Shown piece after piece: positions 5,751 to 13,288 of a stretch of 27,194 nucleotides of DNA. A model generated the notes under the pieces. That model was given only the letters and a program-made list of their open reading frames with translations. It did not search any database and had not been told where the DNA came from. A program made the translations under genes and the position numbers. Source of the stretch: a virus. The stretch covers positions 1 through 27,194 of the IMG/VR virus record IMGVR_UViG_3300010413_000139; one strand, given 5' to 3'. Within the stretch, counting starts at the first letter, position 1. The number at the start of each line of letters is the position of its first letter.

Positions 5751-6116
5751 TTAGTTGTTAATCTCTTTTTTAAGCTCATGAATTGCATCAACAATCTCAG
5801 CTAATCTCTGATCAGTGATCTTTTCTCCGCTATTTGGATCAAACCCTATTTTAGCTTTCAATCTTTCAAAAGCTTTATCGTTTTCAATAGGATCATCGTC
5901 AAACTTCATTTTAATGATCTCAGCGAGTTTCTTGGTCGCTTCGACTCTTTCTCTAAACTTTAACTTTTCTTTGCTTACAAGCTCGTTACATGAGTTTATA
6001 GCGTAAATTTTCTTAGGCTTCGATCTCCAAAAACAACAACATCCGCTCGACTCCGTTTCTGGTGCAAAGTGGAACTCTGGATGATATTCTGTATGTAGTA
6101 TAGGGCTAATAGTCAT
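5751..6116 (-). CDS. Independent accessory gene (moron-like), unknown function
   Basis: The start is set at 6116 (MTISPILH...), giving 121 residues. A GGAGGT SD at 6123-6128 sits 7 bases before it. A possible upstream ATG (6137) lies within the predicted -10 box and would put the SD inside the coding region. The protein has a C-C-C-F-W cluster (about residues 26-30) and a long helical, charged second half (KLKFRERVEATKKLAEIIK...AIHELKKEINN). It runs against its neighbours and has its own promoter, which is typical of a moron. The pattern loosely recalls small protein families of amoeba-associated Chlamydiae; this is from memory and unverified. Confidence 0.6.
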   Translation of the reverse strand: MTISPILHTEYHPEFHFAPETESSGCCCFWRSKPKKIYAINSCNELVSKEKLKFRERVEATKKLAEIIKMKFDDDPIENDKAFERLKAKIGFDPNSGEKITDQRLAEIVDAIHELKKEINN

Positions 6117-6134
6117 AGCATTACCTCCGATCCT

Positions 6135-6163
6135 CATTTATCAAAAATATTTTTAATTGTCAA
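6135..6163 (-). promoter_or_regulatory. Strong sigma70-type promoter, leftward
   Basis: Read leftward: consensus TTGACA (6158-6163), 17-base spacer, TAAATG (6135-6140) with an extended -10 TGA just upstream. Transcription would begin around 6128, so the leader is only about a dozen bases and the SD lies almost at the transcript 5' end. It serves only the 5751-6116 gene. Confidence 0.6.
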
Positions 6164-6191
6164 AATTTAAAGAAAGGAATACAACTAGATT

Positions 6192-6380
6192 ATGATTAAA
6201 CAGCTTCCTTATTACGAACGTTTTGATAAAAAAAAATGTGCATTAGGTCATATTTTGATCTTCAATGAAAGGTATGACTCTTATTATTGCCCAGAATGCA
6301 ATCTCTGGGAGTGTCCAGTATGCTCAGATACGGAGTGTTTTTATTGTCGTGAAAGACCAACAAAACCAATTAGAAAATAA
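6192..6380 (+). CDS. Small zinc-ribbon protein
   Basis: 62 residues with C16, then C33-P-E-C36, C41-P-V-C44 and C49-F-Y-C52. Three closely spaced C-x-x-C knuckles suggest one or two bound zinc ions. The N-terminus MIKQLPYYERFDKKKCALGH has one more cysteine and a histidine. SD aagga is about 13 bases upstream, a longer gap than usual. Such small zinc ribbons in phages may bind nucleic acid or host enzymes; nothing here shows which. Confidence 0.55.
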   Translation: MIKQLPYYERFDKKKCALGHILIFNERYDSYYCPECNLWECPVCSDTECFYCRERPTKPIRK

Positions 6381-6393
6381 TATATCAAAAATT

Positions 6394-6567
6394 ATGAAAT
6401 ATACATTTATTCTTATAGGTTCTATGGCAATCTTTATCAACGCTTGTTCATCAAGCAAAGATCCAGAGCTATCCAAGAAGATTTTGGAGATAGCTATAGA
6501 TGATGCTGAAGACTTGATCGAGTATAAAACTGGTGTTGATATTGATCTAAATCAGAACGGAAAGTAA
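6394..6567 (+). CDS. 57-residue predicted lipoprotein
   Basis: ATG 6394 gives MKYTFILIGSMAIFINAC18SSSKD: a signal peptide and lipobox-like I-N-A-C, then a polar mature part with an acidic helix (ELSKKILEIAIDDAEDLIEY) and the tail DLNQNGK. A longer in-frame opening at 6265 overlaps the zinc-ribbon gene and would destroy the signal peptide, so it is rejected. No clear SD is visible. Its TAA abuts the stop of the convergent gene. Confidence 0.58.
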   Translation: MKYTFILIGSMAIFINACSSSKDPELSKKILEIAIDDAEDLIEYKTGVDIDLNQNGK

Positions 6568-6807
6568 TTATAGCTGAAGAAGCTTGCTTTTGAATACTGC
6601 TTTTTGTTCAGTCGTCAATGATTGAGTCTCTAAAAAAGAGTCCACAATTCTTTCCCATTCAATAATTCTTTGTGTTTCTTCGAGATAATGTTCTCTTTTT
6701 ATTTGAAGAAATTCTGACTTTTGAAGTTCTCTCTCTTCAATTTCTGATTTAGTTAACTCTACTCGAATAGGTTCTTCACCTGATTTGACTGCATAGGAAT
6801 TAAACAT
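6568..6807 (-). CDS. Small helical protein at the end of the late operon
   Basis: 79 residues, almost wholly charged helix (VELTKSEIEERELQKSEFLQ...ERIVDSFLETQSL) after a short N-terminal MFNSYAVKSGEEPIR. It starts two bases after the fibre-like gene ends and is the last leftward late gene. Possibly a tail-fibre assembly chaperone by position; no motif proves this. Stop codons of this gene and of the rightward lipoprotein gene touch (TAATTA). Confidence 0.5.
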   Translation of the reverse strand: MFNSYAVKSGEEPIRVELTKSEIEERELQKSEFLQIKREHYLEETQRIIEWERIVDSFLETQSLTTEQKAVFKSKLLQL

Positions 6808-6809
6808 AA

Positions 6810-7520
6810 TTAGCTCTTTGATAAACCATATAAATAAATTGAACCAGAAGTAAAGTTATTACCAAACCATACAAGGAATCTAACAGCATCAACATCCGCA
6901 GCAGAGTTTCTTTGGTTTGATTGATTGAAATAGTTTAATGCTCCTGCTGTATTGCTTGAAACGGAATGACTCATAAACTTAGTATAGCTTGTATTTGAAG
7001 GAGAGTGCATATACAATATACCGCTGACCGTTTCTCCAGCAGCAATGCCAATATTTGTAGCTATTCTTGCTACTGAATCAGTAGTATTATAAGTACCAGC
7101 ATTTCCATAATCAGTAGCCCCACCATCCCATGTACTACCACCATCTGTTGAAGTCTGAAAGGAAAATTCCCATCCATCCGTATCAGATACCATATCTTCA
7201 TAGACAAACATATAGAGGTCATAAGTGCTGTCAATGCCAGATGTAAATGCAAGCTGAGCATCACTGCCCGAAGACGTTACAGAGCTAATAAAGTTCCATG
7301 CTCCACCAGCGGAATTTGTAGCCCACTTTAATCCTGTAGTCTGCGTAGAATCAGCAGTAAGCACTTGTCCATCACTTCCAACGCCTAAACGTGCATAAGC
7401 TGTACTATAGCTAAGCAAATCACCTTTAGTCGTAAGATCAATAGCTGTGAATTGTCCAGTTGTAGGATCGTAAACCTGTAAACCTTCACTAGTAATATTT
7501 AACGCATTGTTAGAAGCCAT
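6810..7520 (-). CDS. Tail-fibre/appendage protein
   Basis: 236 residues. The N-terminal part contains TTKGDLLSYSTAYARLGVGSDGQVLTADS and TTGLKW, a pattern very common in phage tail-fibre and appendage proteins (G-D-L-L/GQVLTA repeats). The C-terminal part is Ser/Thr/Gly/aromatic-rich beta-structure (WEFSFQTSTDGGSTWDGG) ending SGSIYLYGLSKS, a frequent C-terminal strand of small virion proteins. SD aggtga precedes the ATG. It probably forms a distal fibre or host-binding domain. Confidence 0.68.
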   Translation of the reverse strand: MASNNALNITSEGLQVYDPTTGQFTAIDLTTKGDLLSYSTAYARLGVGSDGQVLTADSTQTTGLKWATNSAGGAWNFISSVTSSGSDAQLAFTSGIDSTYDLYMFVYEDMVSDTDGWEFSFQTSTDGGSTWDGGATDYGNAGTYNTTDSVARIATNIGIAAGETVSGILYMHSPSNTSYTKFMSHSVSSNTAGALNYFNQSNQRNSAADVDAVRFLVWFGNNFTSGSIYLYGLSKS

Positions 7521-7527
7521 ATTTCAC

Positions 7528-8697
7528 CTAAACTATAGTCCAAGAGCCTTCCGAAGAAATTACTCGGAAATTATGATCTGAAAGACAAATTATCATAACT
7601 GAATCACCCGTATTTAGCGATTCAATATAACCACCAACACCTGATGTTGTCGTAGAATTACCAAATCGTATTTGATCTGAAGCATTTTGAGCTATACGAA
7701 CTTTCCCAGCTCCTTCCATATATGCTGCAAATGCTTCTCCACCTGAACATCCAGTTGGCAGAGTAAGAGTGACAGTGCCAGCATTATTAGCAAAGATACC
7801 TTCATTAGCTACATACGTAGCTGATGTCGTCGTTTCTTCTCTCCAAACGAATCCAGCACTTGCTCCCCCTTTAGGAGTGACATATCCATTAGTATCTACA
7901 TCAAAATAGACGTCATCAAAAACACACATTCCGACGTCATTCTTATTAGCAGGGGCACCAGTACGAGCTTTAGAAACCTGTACTTCACATTTGAAAGCAT
8001 TGGCAGCTCTAGAGTGCATATCAACAGGAATTGAATGAGCAGCAACAGCATCTCCCTGTAAAGTGATTCCTCCAGTTGCATCCGCAACAACTGGATTAGT
8101 ACCCGGAGCCGTATTGTTATCTATGGTAATAGAATCTATAGCTGATCCAGCACCACCTTTCCTAGTAACATACCCATTTTCATCAACATCGAAGGCCGTA
8201 TCATCAAAGCAACAGATTCCACAATTATTCTTATCGGATGGAGAACCAGTCCTAGCTTTAGCCACTTGAATCTGATGACGCATCGTATTAGCGTCGTATT
8301 TGACAGTTTCCAATGGAATACTGGAAGGATTCGCACCAGCAGCAACAGTAAGTCCGTCCCAGTCAGTAATTCCTGCCAAAGTAGGAACAACTTCCGCATT
8401 AACTTGGTCTCTAAAAGTTAAAGCAGGAGGCGTGCTTCCTCCGCTTAAAGGAAGCCAGATAGCATTTCCGCTAGCATCAAACTCTGAAAGATAATAAAGA
8501 GTTCCTTCCGTTCCACTTTGAACAGGAATGCCATTGACAGGATTACGTCCAATAATGCCTAATGCCCCAACTTCATAGAACTTATTAGTCATAGGATCTT
8601 TTTTATCTGAAGTCGTAGGTGGGCGAGAAAAATAATATTTAGGAGTTAATGACTGTTGATGCCTTACTCCTTTAAGATGGTTATTTCTTACTGACAT
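7528..8697 (-). CDS. Tail-fibre-like structural protein with internal duplication
   Basis: 389 residues. Residues about 35-85 form a capping-type region (TNKFYEVGALG...TLYYLSEFDASGNAIWLPL). Two related units follow, about 141-184 and 235-280, each with V-x-KARTG-x-P-x-x-KN-x-x-G-x-C, FDD-x-x-FDVD-x-NGYVT-x-KGGA. The C-terminal quarter is a beta-rich domain ending FRVISSEGSWTIV, a segment shared by many phage appendages. The start lacks a clear SD; ATG 8592 (MTNKFYE) is an alternative. Likely an elongated trimeric fibre. Confidence 0.68.
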   Translation of the reverse strand: MSVRNNHLKGVRHQQSLTPKYYFSRPPTTSDKKDPMTNKFYEVGALGIIGRNPVNGIPVQSGTEGTLYYLSEFDASGNAIWLPLSGGSTPPALTFRDQVNAEVVPTLAGITDWDGLTVAAGANPSSIPLETVKYDANTMRHQIQVAKARTGSPSDKNNCGICCFDDTAFDVDENGYVTRKGGAGSAIDSITIDNNTAPGTNPVVADATGGITLQGDAVAAHSIPVDMHSRAANAFKCEVQVSKARTGAPANKNDVGMCVFDDVYFDVDTNGYVTPKGGASAGFVWREETTTSATYVANEGIFANNAGTVTLTLPTGCSGGEAFAAYMEGAGKVRIAQNASDQIRFGNSTTTSGVGGYIESLNTGDSVMIICLSDHNFRVISSEGSWTIV

Positions 8698-8707
8698 TCT
8701 TATATAC

Positions 8708-9277
8708 TTATACTAAATAGTTAAAAGATATTCTAAATAGATCACCTGATGCAACAGCAGATAAAGGTACAACGCTTACAGCAGCATTATCTTTCGACTC
8801 AACGAAGATAGCTGTCTGTGCGTTTGTATTTACTAACAGGTTAACATAAGCAGTTGAAGTAGAAAAATCCACATTACTAGTAACTACATTTCCTACAGCT
8901 AAGACTCCATTATTTGCTGATGTTACTGGAAGTCCAGTTAATGTCAAATTTCCTGCTCCAGACCCAAGAGTAAAAGCGTTGATTTGAACTATACAATGGC
9001 AAAATACTACATTTCCAATCCGTGTATAAACACCAGATTGGTTTGTATAAGTAATACTGTCAGGAGCTACACTTGAACCAGTTAATCCAGCAGTCCATGT
9101 TCCAGTTACGTATGTAGACGCTAAAGTGTCTAAGTCAGCATCCCAAGCTTGTACATCCGATCCAATTGCAACTCCTAAAGCTGTTCTGGCATCAGAAGCA
9201 GTGGAACTTCCTGTTCCCCCATTAGCAATAGAAACAGGCGTTGAAAGCTGAGTATTCTTATCAATATTTCCGTTCAT
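8708..9277 (-). CDS. Tail-fibre/appendage protein with NGGTG repeat motif
   Basis: 189 residues. The N-terminal block PVSIANGGTGSSTASDA then RTALGVAIGSDVQAWDADLD is a well-known phage tail-fibre signature. The remainder is a beta-rich jelly-roll-like C-terminal domain (VYTRIGNVVFCHCIVQIN ... DLFRISFNYLV) of the type found at fibre ends. SD agagag precedes the ATG. It sits directly downstream of the 9279-9614 gene with one base between. Confidence 0.75.
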   Translation of the reverse strand: MNGNIDKNTQLSTPVSIANGGTGSSTASDARTALGVAIGSDVQAWDADLDTLASTYVTGTWTAGLTGSSVAPDSITYTNQSGVYTRIGNVVFCHCIVQINAFTLGSGAGNLTLTGLPVTSANNGVLAVGNVVTSNVDFSTSTAYVNLLVNTNAQTAIFVESKDNAAVSVVPLSAVASGDLFRISFNYLV

Positions 9278-9278
9278 T

Positions 9279-9614
9279 TTACTCTCTTTTAAGATTAACG
9301 ATTAGGTCACCAGAAGTTCCAGCACCAGTAACTTGCTTAACTTGTATTTGTGCGTTAGGAGGAAGACAATAACGAGAGTTATCAGTAGATCCATCCCAAT
9401 TATCTCTATTGTCTCCAAACGTTCCACCAGCAGGTATAATTGGTCCATTTGTCGTACCATCATCAAAGGATATTTGCATATCAACATCTGAAGTATTGTA
9501 CATCATGAATCCATATACACGACTTCCAGTAACTGCTCCTACATCTTGATAGCTTCCTGTTAGATTTGTAGCATCAAATGTTCTAGCTGCATCGTATACA
9601 GGTAGTTTTGACAT
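9279..9614 (-). CDS. Small virion-associated beta-protein
   Basis: 111 residues beginning MSKLPVYDAARTFDATNLTG; the middle has MMYNTSDVDMQISFDDG and IPAGGTF, and the end LIVNLKRE. The pattern (surface beta-sandwich with an aliphatic C-terminal strand) resembles small head or tail decoration proteins. SD aaggaaa precedes the ATG. No specific family recognised; placement within the fibre cluster supports a structural role. Confidence 0.55.
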   Translation of the reverse strand: MSKLPVYDAARTFDATNLTGSYQDVGAVTGSRVYGFMMYNTSDVDMQISFDDGTTNGPIIPAGGTFGDNRDNWDGSTDNSRYCLPPNAQIQVKQVTGAGTSGDLIVNLKRE

Positions 9615-9626
9615 ATCTTTTTCCTT

Positions 9627-9962
9627 TTAATAAATTCCTGTAAAGCAGAAGCCATCTGGAGGATCTGTTGGGACTGCTTGAGAAACTGTTATTCCTAAAA
9701 TTTGTGTAGATCCTCCAAAAAATAGTATCCTACAATACGATTTAGTTCGATCCTTAATAATATAATTAATATTTAAAATATTAGTGGAATGTATTGAACA
9801 AGAGATTCCATAATAATCTTTTGGGAAATATTCCAAAAAATGTATCGTAAAATCTCCTGTTCCATTCTTCTCAACAGATGAGACATATCTGTTTGCAAGA
9901 AGGTTATTAGACCCATCAACCACACACCAAATATATCGTATTTGAGAAGAAGCTATCGACAT
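9627..9962 (-). CDS. Small fibre-tip-like protein
   Basis: 111 residues. Segments such as IRYIWCVVDGSNNLLANRYV, TIHFLEYFPKDYYGISCS and ITVSQAVPTDPPDGFCFTGIY are typical of the single C-terminal beta-domain found at the end of phage appendages. Its start overlaps the stop of the previous gene (TAATG at 9960-9964). Likely a virion protein; specific role unknown. Confidence 0.5.
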   Translation of the reverse strand: MSIASSQIRYIWCVVDGSNNLLANRYVSSVEKNGTGDFTIHFLEYFPKDYYGISCSIHSTNILNINYIIKDRTKSYCRILFFGGSTQILGITVSQAVPTDPPDGFCFTGIY

Positions 9963-10639
9963 TACAGTGCCTGAGTTACGTAATATGTACGAACTGTCAC
10001 TGTAGAATCATTTGAAGCATTTCCAGTAATGTTTGATCCTAAGTTATCTAATACGAGAGCTTGAGCTTCGGCAGAAGTAGCAGCTACAATCGCATCTTGA
10101 GCAGCGATAGCATTGGTAATCGTATCAGCAGATTGGTCAATCCATCCAGTAGTTTCAATGGTACTTGAAACCTGTACGCCAGAAGCATCAGTATACTTAA
10201 CTCCAAGGTTGTCACCAGCCTCAGCAAAGACTTCCGAACCATAGTTAAGCTTGAATACTGCACCAATAAACTGATGAAATGATCCAGCAGCAGGAGCAGC
10301 TACAAGCTCAATTGGAGTAGTTGCAAGTGCTTTAACTTCGGCAGCGGTAATCGTAACATCAGCCCATTGCAAGAATCCACTAGCTGCTAAGTTTGAAGCT
10401 GTGATAACTGTACTGCCTGATTTTCCTTGAGCTTCTGCATCAGTAGAAAGTTCAACTTTACCCTTTACTGAAGTCGTAGCATCGGGAATTAAAGATGTAT
10501 AGGATTCATAGAATCTTTTTGGTGAAAGTGCCACTTTATCATTGGTTACATCAGCAGCCTCGGAAGCATTGGCAAACTTCATAGCTCCATAATGATTCTC
10601 GTCGGCTGTTCTCCTCGTATCAGGATATAATTTTGTCAT
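9962..10639 (-). CDS. Fibre or capsid-decoration protein
   Basis: 225 residues. The N-terminal half contains SEAADVTNDKVALSPKRFYESY and SVKGKVELSTDAEAQGK, the kind of V-K-G-x-V-x-L-S/T-D-x-E-A repeat seen in tail-fibre and appendage shafts. The second half (ITAAEVKALATTPIELVAAP, FIGAVFKLNYGSEVF, NASNDSTVTVRTYYVTQAL) is a beta-domain found in small phage structural proteins. Coupled to the preceding gene by ATGA. Could be a fibre shaft plus head-binding domain or a decoration protein. Confidence 0.6.
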   Translation of the reverse strand: MTKLYPDTRRTADENHYGAMKFANASEAADVTNDKVALSPKRFYESYTSLIPDATTSVKGKVELSTDAEAQGKSGSTVITASNLAASGFLQWADVTITAAEVKALATTPIELVAAPAAGSFHQFIGAVFKLNYGSEVFAEAGDNLGVKYTDASGVQVSSTIETTGWIDQSADTITNAIAAQDAIVAATSAEAQALVLDNLGSNITGNASNDSTVTVRTYYVTQAL

Positions 10640-12027
10640 TGTTGTTCCTTTTCATTAACTAAATCTAAAAACTCTTGTATATCCTTTTCGGATACATCTT
10701 GAAATTTGTCAATAATTTCTTGACTAACTCCCTGTTTACGCAATTGACGAACCATTTGACTATAGATATTTTTTGCTATAGGAAGTTTATTTTTCTTTGT
10801 AGCAGTTATAAATTGCTTAGATAAATTTTGAAAACGTGGATTTGTAAGAAGTTCTCTAGCTACTTTTCTAGAACCTACTTCTCCAATGAGTTCTCCTAAT
10901 GCGACCATATCACCGCTGATTAATCCATAAATTCCTTGAACAAGATTCTTTACGCTTAATCCTGTTTCTATCGCATTTGTTATAGGTGTATTCTTTAGTC
11001 TTTTTGTGATTGAATAGTATCTTGAAGCTAAGTCATTTGTTAATTCAAATTTATTTGCAAAGTTAGGATTTTTCTTTTTCAATGCCTTGACAATTGGTTC
11101 TTTAATTGTCTGAATAATATCTCTTTCACCCTTAAATTCTGCATTGACATCTCGATAAAAATTGACTACATCTTCTATAGATCCCTTTGAGTTAATAAGA
11201 TCTTTTAAATCTTCAGTAATACGACTTCTTTGACTGTTTGGCATATTCCTAAGTTTTTCAGAAATTGAATTATATAATTCAGCCTGTTCTACACCATTTA
11301 GAACTTCATTGACAGCTGCATCTTTTTTCAACTGCTCAAATAGATGATTTTGTCCCATCTTTGCGACGTCAAGCCTTTCTTGAGTCTTACCGCCTTTAGG
11401 AGATATATGTGATAAAAAGTTTTTAAAACCTTTTTCTTCTTGCAATAGAGGAGCAATTTCATTTTCTGTTAACCCTTGTTCCCTAGCAAAATCTATAAGC
11501 TTTTGTTGTTGAGCATTTTTACCTATGATTCTTTTGCTAAAACTAGGAAGAGCAAATCCAATATTTTCACCAATGGCTTGAGGAATTGGGCCTCCGCCTT
11601 TTTCTTGAATAGCTTGACCTAGAATAGCTCCTATTCCAGTTCGAGCCAAAGATTCAGGTAACTTTATTCCTCCACCAACCGCATATGGAGCCAACTCTCC
11701 AAAACGTTCTAATGTTCGGCTTGTCGCATTGCCTTGTGTTGGCAAATATTGCATCAATGCAGCTTCTAAATCTGTTTCTTGTGGTTCATCTAAAGGACTA
11801 GCTGATTGTCCAATTCTAGTGATTCCCTTTATTCCACCTCTTACTAAAGCGTTTTCGCTTGATTTCAAGTTTCTTAATGTCTGTTCGACTAAACTTCTTT
11901 GCTCTTCAAGGGGACGATTGCGCAAAACACCAGATTCATCCATATATTGCTGAGTATTTGGATTCTGAACAGGGAGTTCTTCTTCATCTATAAGTGAGAA
12001 AAAATCTAAATCTTCTTGTCTAGACAC
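10636..12027 (-). CDS. Putative internal virion (ejection) protein
   Basis: The start is placed at GTG 12027 (MSRQEDLDFFSL...), giving 463 residues. It has SD aagga 5 bases upstream and overlaps the previous stop by 8 bases, like the rest of the operon. The ATG at 12117 would overlap the upstream gene by 98 bases. The protein is rich in charged helices, with a Gly/Ala hydrophobic stretch (SLARTGIGAILGQAIQE) and another near residue 370 (VQGIYGLISGDMVALGELIGEV). Position after two similar proteins suits the third DNA-ejection protein of a podovirus. No enzymatic motif seen. Confidence 0.58.
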   Translation of the reverse strand: MSRQEDLDFFSLIDEEELPVQNPNTQQYMDESGVLRNRPLEEQRSLVEQTLRNLKSSENALVRGGIKGITRIGQSASPLDEPQETDLEAALMQYLPTQGNATSRTLERFGELAPYAVGGGIKLPESLARTGIGAILGQAIQEKGGGPIPQAIGENIGFALPSFSKRIIGKNAQQQKLIDFAREQGLTENEIAPLLQEEKGFKNFLSHISPKGGKTQERLDVAKMGQNHLFEQLKKDAAVNEVLNGVEQAELYNSISEKLRNMPNSQRSRITEDLKDLINSKGSIEDVVNFYRDVNAEFKGERDIIQTIKEPIVKALKKKNPNFANKFELTNDLASRYYSITKRLKNTPITNAIETGLSVKNLVQGIYGLISGDMVALGELIGEVGSRKVARELLTNPRFQNLSKQFITATKKNKLPIAKNIYSQMVRQLRKQGVSQEIIDKFQDVSEKDIQEFLDLVNEKEQQ

Positions 12028-13288
12028 CGCTTTCCTTCCATCTTTGATATTCTGCTGGAGTGGGAATCTTGTAATTGTGTTTTTTTGCCCAGTTAATAGC
12101 TTTTTCACTATCTCCATTAAATTTTTGTTTTAAAATCTTAGCTCTTTCAACTGTTAAAATTTTACCTTTTATATCTTTCTTTTCATTTTCCATTTCTCTC
12201 AATATAGCTTCTTGTCCTTTTTCTCTATCAATTAAAACTTGTATTCTATATGCAAGTTTATCCTGTATTTCATTAGCAATTGGCTTAATATTTTTTTCAA
12301 CTTGTTGTGCTATGTCTTCTGGATAATAACCATTATCTCTTAGAGAGTTACTCGCTATTTCATTCGATAATTTAATTTTTTCTCTTTTAAGTTCTGTTTC
12401 AGAAAGTTTAGCAATTACTGCTATCTCTTGAGCTTCTGGACTCGTACCTATTTTTGGCAATGCAGTTGAAATTTGTTGCTCAATCCACATATTAGGTCTA
12501 GCTCCAGCTCTTGATAAGTCACCAAGTAACCATTCTTTTCCTGATGTTAAGAATAGTTGTCCACTTCCTGTTCTAAATCCTATTGCTAAGTTTTCAGGCA
12601 TAAAATTAGCCAAATTATCTGAAGAAAAGAAATCTAAGTTTCCAGTTCTAATAGCTTGTAGCATTTGCCTTCCAGCATTTTCTTGCAGTGATAATGATTT
12701 TGATTCTTTATCTATCTCTTGCAGATACGGCAATGCTCTCTTGTTAGAAATTTCTGCAAAATCTCGTTTTGATTTAGCAATTCTATCACGTCTCTTTTGC
12801 TCAGATTCAACCGCTTTTGGATATAACTGAGAAAGGACAGCTAAATCCTGATCGCTTGCATTTGTAAAATTGATTGATCCATCCTGATTAATATAAGATG
12901 GTAAATCCTCATTTTGTTGTGACTGATTACCTGATTGAAAATTACCAAACAACATTTGTTCATTAAGTAATTTATTTAAATCTAATTTATCCTTTACAGA
13001 TAGATTTGAATCTCTTAAAGCTTGTCTAGGATTATCAGATTGAAGAATCCTGTTAGATTCTTTAATTCTACCAAGTTCCTGTTGTTTTGTTATTCTATTG
13101 TTCAATGCTTGAGTAATAGCATTTCTTCGATTAGGATCTTGAATCTTCATTGCATCAATAAGCATCTGATCGATTGTATAGTTATTATCTTTACTTCTAT
13201 TAAGTATGGTATTAAGCGTCTGATCTTCTGCAATACTCTGAATCTGCCTATTAGCATTAGCAGCGAATCGGGAACCTAAAGATGTCAT
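12020..13288 (-). CDS. Putative internal virion (ejection) protein
   Basis: 422 residues, largely helical and Gln/Asn/Lys-rich, with a conserved-looking centre (AIGFRTGSGQLFLTSGKEWL, LSRAGARPNMWIEQQI, STALPKIGTS). The C-terminus GKILTVERAKILKQKF, INWAKKHNYKIPTPAEY resembles C-terminal segments I know from phage internal or DNA-transfer proteins. It starts with an ATGA overlap and has SD gaggag. By position (capsid, connector, nozzle, then three ejection proteins) it matches the P22 gp7/20/16 slot; sequence similarity to those is not obvious. Confidence 0.58.
   Translation of the reverse strand: MTSLGSRFAANANRQIQSIAEDQTLNTILNRSKDNNYTIDQMLIDAMKIQDPNRRNAITQALNNRITKQQELGRIKESNRILQSDNPRQALRDSNLSVKDKLDLNKLLNEQMLFGNFQSGNQSQQNEDLPSYINQDGSINFTNASDQDLAVLSQLYPKAVESEQKRRDRIAKSKRDFAEISNKRALPYLQEIDKESKSLSLQENAGRQMLQAIRTGNLDFFSSDNLANFMPENLAIGFRTGSGQLFLTSGKEWLLGDLSRAGARPNMWIEQQISTALPKIGTSPEAQEIAVIAKLSETELKREKIKLSNEIASNSLRDNGYYPEDIAQQVEKNIKPIANEIQDKLAYRIQVLIDREKGQEAILREMENEKKDIKGKILTVERAKILKQKFNGDSEKAINWAKKHNYKIPTPAEYQRWKESGV

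Noticed and set aside
6265-6567. 100-codon ORF as the gene containing the lipoprotein
   Set aside because: Its first 43 codons overlap the zinc-ribbon gene in another frame, and the signal peptide begins at the internal ATG 6394.
6568-6600. Bidirectional terminator between the convergent operons
   Set aside because: Only a 4-bp agct/agct stem is present near 6573-6587, too weak to call.
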